From: Tetracentron sinense
Taxonomy: Eukaryota > Streptophyta > Magnoliopsida > Trochodendrales > Trochodendraceae
Length of the DNA stretch: 64,000 nucleotides
Reading direction: 5' to 3'
Assembly: GCA_015143295.1 (NCBI GenBank)
Contig: CM026565.1
Coordinates: forward strand, 28,280,052 to 28,344,051
Notes under the pieces: generated by a model
Databases searched by the model: none
What the model was told of the DNA's origin: nothing
What the model saw: only the letters and a program-made list of their open reading frames with translations
Shown here: piece after piece, positions 24,401-33,400 of the stretch
Layout of the letters: each line of letters begins with the position of its first letter
Position numbering within the stretch: the stretch's first letter is position 1
Program-made: the position numbers and the translations under genes

Positions 24401-27400
24401 CCCAGGACAAGCACACCCAGCTGCGGGACGGGATCAACTACTGGAGAGACAGGACGGAGACGCTGGAGAGGACTCTTGTTGAAGAGAGACTCAAGGCGGA
24501 CTTCGATCTGTCTCAGTCCCAGGCTGAAACGACTCGTGCTGAGGTAAGGCTGGGCACTGCCACCAAGGTTCGGGAAAAGGCCGAAGCCGAGGCACGAGCA
24601 GCAAAGGAGGCCGAAAAGAAGGCCAAGCAAGAGACGGAGAACGCTGTTGTACGCATCAGCGAGCTGGAGCATGTCTCCCAAGCTTTGGGTAGACAACTGG
24701 AGGAAATTGAGGCAGCCAGGTCGGCGCTGGCGGAGGAGCTCGAGGAGGCCAAGAAAATTCAGGAGGACACCGAGAGGTCCGTGACCCTGAGACTGCAGCA
24801 GTATTATCAGTCTCAGCTGGACACGCTCTTGGATGAAGACCGTGCCGAGACCGAGAAGGAGGTCCTCGACTCGCTTCGCCAGCAAGGCCGCCTGAAGGAA
24901 GACAATGAAGAGGACGTCACCACGTTCTCCGAGCTTCAGAGCAAAGAACTGATCGAGCTCGACAACGAGCCCGAGGTGCAAGGTGCCGAGCTGCCTCACT
25001 TCCTTGAAGGTCCTGCACCCCTCCTTGCCGGGCCGTACTCTGAGTCGGCTGCTCCAGAGCTTCCTCCTGCTGCCGATGAAGTTACTCCGGTGGAAGCTAA
25101 CACTGCTGAAGTTTCTACCCCTGCCCCTGCTACAACGGCGACGGAGGCTGACCTTGAGCTTGCCTGACCTGCTGTCCCTCCGATTCCCTGCTCTGCTGTC
25201 CCCTTGTCCCTTCTTCTGTTTCCGCTTCTGTCTTTTGTCGATGTAACTTCTCCCTTCTCCCTTTATGGGAGTTCACTGACTGTAACTGCCCAGAAATGGG
25301 CTTCTGATATGAATGAATCGCTCTTCCCTTATTTATTCGTGTTTGCACTTCTTTCACCTCGTAGCGTAGTTCGATGCATGCACACAGAACAAGAAAGAAA
25401 ATACAACGTGAGTAGCTGAACGATTTTTCACAGTCCACTGTACCGATGTTAAGGCGGTACTTCGCTATGTGAACGTTCGGATACTTGCGAGATTATAACT
25501 ATTGTCTGCCAAATAAGCTATTTCGACCAAAACATTACGAGCAAAACACTATGAGTAAAATGTCATGGTCAAAGCACAACGAACAAAACACTACGTACAA
25601 GCACTACGATCAAAACACTACGATCAAAGCACTTTTTGAGCAAAGCACTACAAGTAGAGTACTACGGGAAGAGCACTACGAGCAAGCAACATGAGCAAAC
25701 ACTACAAGCAATCACTTATGACCAAGCACTACGAGCGTTCACTATGATCATTCACCATGAGCAAAGCACTAAGACCAACCACTTATGAACAAGCACTACG
25801 ATCGTTCACCATGATCATTCACCACGAGCAAAGCACTAAGATCAACCACTTATGAACAAGCACTACGATCGTTCACCATGATCATTCACCATGAGCAAAG
25901 CACTAAGATCAACCACTTATGAACAAGCACTACAGGTAATCACAGATCCAGACACATCATCCGCGCAATTCGTTGTGAATGCAATCTGACAAATAAAGTT
26001 CATGAGACGAACGCAACGAGACTCAGTTTCGAAGCACATGCTCAGAGGATGTCATTAGGATAAGCCACTAGATTTGCTCAGGTGACATCCTTATATAAGC
26101 CACTCGTGTTCGTTGTGAGTACGCTGTTCAGTCAATGACTTTATTTGAATTACTTGCAAAACATTCACAATGTTACACTGATGCGTTAGATAGAGAACAG
26201 TATGAACAATGAGCAGGCGCAAAATCACATGTTGAAATACAATCACTACGACTATCTAGAATCACTGAAAACTGGCGAGTACAACGATGTATATGAATAG
26301 CATTCCACAGATCCTATTGAAAGAATTGCCTCAGATTCATGATGTTCCAAGATTTCGAGACGAGGTTACCTTGCAAGTCTTTCAAGTAACAGACTCCAGG
26401 ACTTCCCAGTCGTTCTACGATATAAGGCCCTTCCCAGTTTGGTCCCAACTTGCCACTGTTAAGCTCTCTTGTGTTCTGGAACACTCTTCGGAGGACGAGA
26501 TCACCGACCTGCAGCACTCTTCGTTGTACTTTCTTGTTGTAGGCCTTCCTTAATCGTTGCTGATATCTCCTCATTTGAATACTGGCATCTTCCCGCTTCT
26601 CTTCTAGCAGATCAAGATGAACAGCCATGAGCTCTGAGTTCTGGTCTTTCTCTCCACCCTTCTTCTTGCCGTGCCAAGAGCGCACTGTAGGCAAACTGAT
26701 CTCTGTAGGAATGACAGCCTCCATGCCGTACGCTAGAGAGAAGGGAGTTTCACCGGTGGGGCTCCTTGGAGTCGTTCTGTACCCCCACAAAACGTTGTGC
26801 AGTTCGGTGGCCCACTTCCCCTTCGAGTCTTCCAATCTTCTCTTCAAGGCGTTGAGAATGTTCTTGTTGGCTGCCTCGGCTAAACCATTCCCCTGAGGAT
26901 AATACGGGGAAGAGAAGACATGCTTGATCTTCAATTCGCCGCAAAAGTCGGCAATTATACGTCCTGAGAACTGCTTCCCGTTGTCAGATATGATGGACTG
27001 TGGTATGCCAAACCTACAGATGATATGCTCCCACAAGAATTTCTTCACCTCTTGCTCCCTGATACGTGCAAGCGGTACAGCTTCAATCCACCGTGAGAAG
27101 TAGTCAGTCGCCACCAAAAGGAAGATCAAATTCCCTGGAGCCCTCGGGAAAGGTCCCATAATGTCAAGTCCCCATCGTGCAAATGGCCAAGGCTGCGATA
27201 CAGTGCTAAGCTCTTGAGCTGGGGCATGAATCAGTCGAGCAAACCGCTGGCATTGGCTGCACCTCTTCACATACTTCTGGGCATCTGCTTGCATGTAAGG
27301 CCAGAAATAGCCTTGCCCCAGAGCTCGATGGGCAATGGTCCTCCCGCCCGAATGAATACCACATATACCTTCATGTAGCTCGGCAAGTACTCTCTCCACG

Positions 27401-30400
27401 TCTACGGGGTGAACACACTTCAGCAGAGGTCCGCCAAAAGATTTCCGGTACAACTCTCCTTGCACCAAGGTATAACGAGATGCCTTTGACTGAATACGCC
27501 TCGACTCCTTCGCGCTTATAGGGAGAACTCCGTCCTGCAGATAAGCCACCAACCCCGTCATCCAGCTCGGGACCGGATTGACGAAGAGCACTTCTCGCTG
27601 CGCCTGAAGAGTTATCGAGGGATACTCTTGGAACTCCATCAGAATAGCCTTTGGCTCGTCAGCCTGCACCATGGAAGCCAAATATGCCAAAGCGTCAGCA
27701 TGCCTGTTCTCGTCTCTTCGGGTATGCCTGATCTCCACAACGGTGAATGTTTCACACAACGAACGAACGAGAGTAGCATACTGCTTCATCCGGTCGTCCT
27801 TGCATTCATAAACACCATTCACCTGATTCACCACGAGCTGTGAATCACAAAACACTCTCAGCGTGGAGATCTGCAACTCTCGTGCGCTCTCCAGCCCAAG
27901 GAGCAAGGCTTCGTACTCAGCTTCGTTGTTGGAGGCAGTGAACCCAAGACGCGACATTTTCTGCACCTTGATGTTATCCGGGCTTACAAGCACAACGCCC
28001 AATCCTGAGCCACTGAAATTGGAAGATCCATCTACGTGCAACAGCCAACCGCTCCACTCTGACGACTCGACCCCCTCCACAACGGCATCACCGCTATCAA
28101 CTTCAATTGGGAGCTCCCGAGTATTAACAATCATATCCTCTGCCGCCTCCTCCACAGGAAAGTCAGAAAGAAACCCCGCCATTGCCTGCCCCTTCTCTGA
28201 ACTCCTGGCCCGGTACTGGATATCGAACTCGCTCAGGGCTACGGCCCACTTCGACATCCTCCCCGCCAGCTCGGGTCGTCCCAGCACGATTTTCAAAGGA
28301 TGCGTTGTGATGACAACGATAGAATGAGCGTGAAAGTACGGCCGAAGCTTCTCTGCAGAAAAGACAAGAGCCAGACACACCTTCTCGAGCTTGCTATAGT
28401 TGCATTCTGCTTTGAGGAAGGTCTTGCTGATGAAGTAGACAGGCTTCTCCACGCCATCGCAACATCTCACCAGGACGGAGCCAAGGGCTTGCTCTGAAAC
28501 AGACAAATAGAGATATAAGATTTCACCTGGCTCTGGCACCGAGAGGATAGGAGTTGATCCTAAATACTCCTTCAAGGCAAGGAAAGCCCGGGAACACTCC
28601 GGGGTCCACGCAAAAACGGAGTCCTTCCTCAGCAGCTCGAACAGAGGTTTGCAACGATCGGATGACTTGGAGATAAACCGGTTCAGCGCAGCAATCCGTC
28701 CTGTCAGCTTCTGAATCTCCTTCTTCGACTTGGGTTCTGGCATGTCCAACAAAGCACGGATCTGGGAAGGATTAGCTTCAATCCCCCGCTGACTCACAAG
28801 GTAACCCAAAAATTTCCCCGAGGTAACTCCAAAGGTGCACTTCTCTGGGTTGATCTTCAGATTGAAAGATCGCAGCACAGCGAAAGGCTCAACAAGGTCC
28901 GCCACCAGAGTACCTCGTACTCGACTCTTCACAACGATATCGTCGATGTACACTTCAACCGTCTTGCCAAGGAGTGATCCGAACATGAGATTCATTAGAC
29001 GTTGATAGGTGGCACCTGCATTCTTCAATCCAAAGGGCATCACCCGATAACAGAACAAACCCCGCTCCGTTATGAAGGTGGTCTTCTCTCGATCTGCTTC
29101 CGCCAGGAGGATCTGGTTATAGCCCGAATAGCCATCCATGAAGGATAACATCTCGTGGCCGGCGGTGGCGTTGATGAGCCTGTCTATCCTCGGCATGGGA
29201 AAAAAGTCCTTGGGGCACGCCTTATTGACACCGGTGAAGTCAATGCAGACCCTCACCTTCCCGCTCTTCTTAGGCACAGCCACAATGTTGGCTATCCATT
29301 CAGGGTACTGTACCTCCTGAATGAACCCAAACTGGATCAGCTTGTCAACCTCCTCGTTCACCGCATCATGATAAGCTGGAGCAAGCCTCCGAGGTTTTTG
29401 CTTGACCGGAGGGATGGCAGGATCAGCGTTGAGATGATGACAGATAACATTCGGGTCGATGCCAGTCATATCTTTGTGAGACCACGCAAAGACATCGAGA
29501 TTCTCCTTAAGAAAACTCAGCAACTCGAGCTCCTCCTCCGTTGTCAAGCTCGTCCCGATCTGCAACACCTTTGGCCCTTCTTCCGTTCCCAAATTGACAG
29601 CTTTCGTGGGCTCAACGGAAGGTCTGCACAACGATGCCTCCGAGCTCTCTTCCACAATGGGAACGGCCTGTAACTGCTACGAAGGCACAACGGAAGCAGG
29701 AAAATCGCACTTCTGCGAAGCCAACTGATCGCCTCGGATCTCCCGAGGTCCGTCCTGTGTTGGGTACTTCAACACCTGGTAGTACGAGGACGGTACAGCC
29801 TTCATCTCATGGGTCCACCAGCGACCCAAGATGGCATTGTATGGTGACGGCGCATCCAGAACGGAAAACCTGGTCTGAAGGACAACGGGGCCCGCCACAA
29901 CGGGCAAGACGACGTCGCCTACAGGCTTCATCGAGCTGCCATCAAATCCATACAAGGGAGTCTGAGCAGGGATGAGGACGGAAGGGTCCAGCTTCATCTG
30001 AGTAAAAGCATGAAGGTACAAGATGTCTGCTCCGCTCCCAGAATCTACAAGCACCCTCTTGATGTCGAAGTCTCCTATCCTCATGGTGAGAACGAGAGCA
30101 TCATAGTGAGGTCGGACCACCCCTGCCAAATCAAGATCAGTGAAGGTGAGTGCCTGCTCAACGCTTCTGCTAGGCATCTGCACCTGGCACACTGCGGCCT
30201 CGTGTGACAGCTTCCTGGCCTTCGCCCTGAAGTTCCTCTCCACATCAGCTTCGGGCGCTTGCATGCGGCAAATGACATTGATCGTACCCAAGGAAGCCCC
30301 TCCGCAGGAACTGGGATTATTGGCGGGTTCTCCTCCACGAGATTGGGGCGCCGGCTCTCTGGTGCGCTCTCCACCGCCGTTGTCGGAAGCAAGATACTCT

Positions 30401-33400
30401 CCCAAGTACCCCTCATGAACAAGCCTCTCCAAGTATTCTCTCAGAATACGGCATCGGTTGGTGAGGTGACCACGACACTTGTGATAATGACAGTACTCAC
30501 GCACCCGTGGCCCCGAGGTAATGTCCGGCACTGCCCTCGCCGGCCACTCAAAGTATGGCTGATCCTCCATTGACCTCATGATGGTCGCCGGACTGACTGT
30601 AAAATTGATGGGCGGGGCTCGATCTGCAAAAGATCGCCTCTCACTAGGCTGCACGCCTCTCTCGTGCTGTACGGGAGGCTGCGTTTGGCGCGGCTGATAC
30701 TGCTGCCTCGCCTGCTGGTTACTAGGACGTCCTTCCGTCCTGCTCTGAAACTGGTTAAAACTTCTCTCTAACGGGCGCCGATCCGGCTGATCCCGTTGAG
30801 TCACATACACAACTTTCTCCTTCTGCTTCCTTGGTGGCGAGCCCTCAGATGATGAAGACTCGTACCGCTGCTTCTTCTCCTTCCTCTTCGATGATCGGTG
30901 TGCCCTTTCCGCGACATCCACCATTCTCGCTCTGGGCTTCGGTGCTGACACAATGGATACGTCCTCCTCGTACCTCCCGTACTTGGTGGCACGTACCATT
31001 AACTCGTCCATCTTGACAGGGTAGTCAAGAGCTAAGGACTTGTAGAGCTCGGAATGCTTGGGGATAGCATTCTTGAAAGCGGCGATGCAGCTCGCTTCGT
31101 CGACTTTGTCAATGTTGTGGACTTCATCAGTGAAACGCGAAATGAAGTCCTTCAAAGATTCGGCTGGTTTCATCCTCAAAGAGAAGAGAGTATCTGCACC
31201 CGCCTTCTTTTTCTTATTGATGATGAAGCGGTCAATAAAGGCCGACCGGAGCTCTGAGAAGTTACTGATGGAACCAGGAGGCAAGTTCCGAAACCACTTC
31301 GATGCTGCCCCAGTTAGGCTGTTGGGGAAAGCCTTACAATACAAGTCATCATCTGGATTGCGGACAGCCATCGCGTGCTTGAAGTCAAACAAATGCTCCT
31401 CTGGGTCCGTCTTTCCAGTGTACATGGAGAAGACCGGAGTTATGAACTTGGAAGAAGTATAGGACTGGTTGATGGCATCCGTGAAGGGAGAGTTCTCGAC
31501 GTTGTCCTTTGCTGTCTGGGCGAAGTGGTCGGGAATCCCTCCCTTCATGCTCTTAACACGAGCACCAATTAAAGCCTCCACCTCCTTGACCGTCACCCAA
31601 GTCTTCTGGGTATCTGCGCCTTCAGTGCCCACTCTTAGGTCTTCTCTTCCTGCCCCTTCTCGGAAATCCACACGGTCTGAAGGGATACTCTGTTCTGCCC
31701 GAACCGGAGGTTGTCTTACATCCCCTTCAGTAGGAAGAAGTATAAACCTGGTTTCGCGATTCTCTGGGGCAGAAGGAGAAGAAGAGAAGTCAAACTGACG
31801 TCTCAAAGAAGGCCTATGCGGTGGCACTTCATCCACCTCGAGCCTGCTATGCTCGAACGTCTCCAGTCTTGCCTGCATCAACTGTTGCTGCCTGGTAATC
31901 TGGTCCAGGGCAGACTGCTGCGCTTGCAGCATTGCCAAAATGCGATCTGAGACAGAGAGCTCAGCAAGGGGAGGTACGGTCCTCTCTGGTTGCCCAGACG
32001 AAGGACTGACTCCAGGATTATGCACGATAGAAGGTATGAAAGAAGTGGCGTGAGGGGTTTGATCCTCATGCCCGAGAACTTCTGACTGGTCCGCCATAAT
32101 CGCAGAGAGCAAAGGGGAGTCCGTTTTTTACTTCCCACAGACGGCGCCAATTTTGTGAGGGGTAAAATACCGGACGGACACGCGTCAGCAGCAGCTTCTT
32201 CCACGTTCTGGTTTCTCGGCCGGTGGTTGGAGCGGGGGGGGTGTGACACCCCGACCTGTACTCCGATGGTAAAGTCAGTAAGGGTAGGAAATGACAGGCA
32301 GAAAATGCTAGAATCGTCACTGGATAATACACAATGCACTGGAGGCTCTATGCACGTATATCCCGATCTAAGTCAAAGAACTCTCCCCTTGCACTAAAAA
32401 TCACGGGGTTTTTATAGGGCAAGGGTTGATATGGCCATCGATGACCATAGATGGCCATAGGTGTGCATGCCACGTGTCATTGCACTCATTGCCAAATGTC
32501 TTAGTCACATTCGCCGCCGGTTGCATCACACGTGAGAGCCTCCAGAAAGTCCAATCGGACGGGATTGGCCAGTACGCAGAAGTGACCAGCATTAAATGCC
32601 AGGACAGTGCTTTCGGCACGAAACGGCGTGTTCGGCACGCTTGTCGGGATCTTGGATCACCTCCTGATCACTTCCCCCTACGAGCCGGTCTCGTTGTTGG
32701 CTCGAACTCGGTTACGGCGTAGATGCCTCAAAACACAGCACGACATCGTTGTCGGTGAGACAACGGACTCGTTGTTCGCGTAACGACAGCCGACGTTGTC
32801 AGGAGCACAACGTTCACGTTGTGCTTCAGACAACGAGCTCGTTGTCGAAGTCACAACGGAAACGTCGTTATTCGTGAGAACGAAGACGTCGCAATGCGCA
32901 CAACGGGATCGTTGTACATCAGACAACGTGTGACTCCTATATTTCAAGCACGTGATCCCAACTCGTGAACACGTGTCACTTACGTGAACAAAACGACAGA
33001 AACGAGCTCGTCCCACAACGCTGAGCTGTCATACGAATTTTATCCGTTACAGAAGTTCCTGCCAAACTTTTTATTTCTAATGTCAGGCCCTACTCATATG
33101 AAAAAAAAATCTGGATTCTTATCTGAAGCATAAAGTCCCAATTCGTTTGTCTTGCATGGCTCAAAGTATATAACAGTTTACTATCTTCCAAGACAATTGA
33201 TCTTTCAAATTCTAACAATCAATTTGGATTCAGTTCTTAACGGTGTGAATTCATCAGATCATATTCATATTTAATAAGGGAAATAGGGAAACAAATTGAA
33301 TCGACTAATGCGGGGCTAACCCAAAGCAAAATCGAGAAGAATTTTTTCTTCCATAACGATTTACATCGAAATTTCCATTTCAAAACCAAGCCGATGTCAA

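Larger units (their letters stand above)
22910..33051 (-). mobile_element. Complete Ty3/gypsy element, Tat lineage, in EMC7 intron 2
   Basis: A 10,142-bp element with 898-bp LTRs at 22910-23807 and 32154-33051, flanked by the perfect 5-bp duplication GAAGT (22905-22909 and 33052-33056). On the minus strand the order is 5' LTR, primer-binding site, gag-protease, in-frame stop, pol (RT, degenerate RNase H, second RNase H, integrase), 3' tandem repeats, antisense coiled-coil frame, polypurine tract, 3' LTR. Two RNase H domains, tandem repeats in the 3' untranslated region and an extra antisense frame are known marks of the Tat lineage (Ogre/Retand relatives). The LTRs have equal length and look identical wherever I compared them. 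The frames are intact apart from the gag-pol stop, so insertion appears recent. It has the same transcriptional direction as EMC7. Confidence 0.97.

Noticed and set aside
25500-25933. CRISPR-like array
   Set aside because: Head-to-tail 67-bp units without unique spacers, in the 3' untranslated region of a plant gypsy element.
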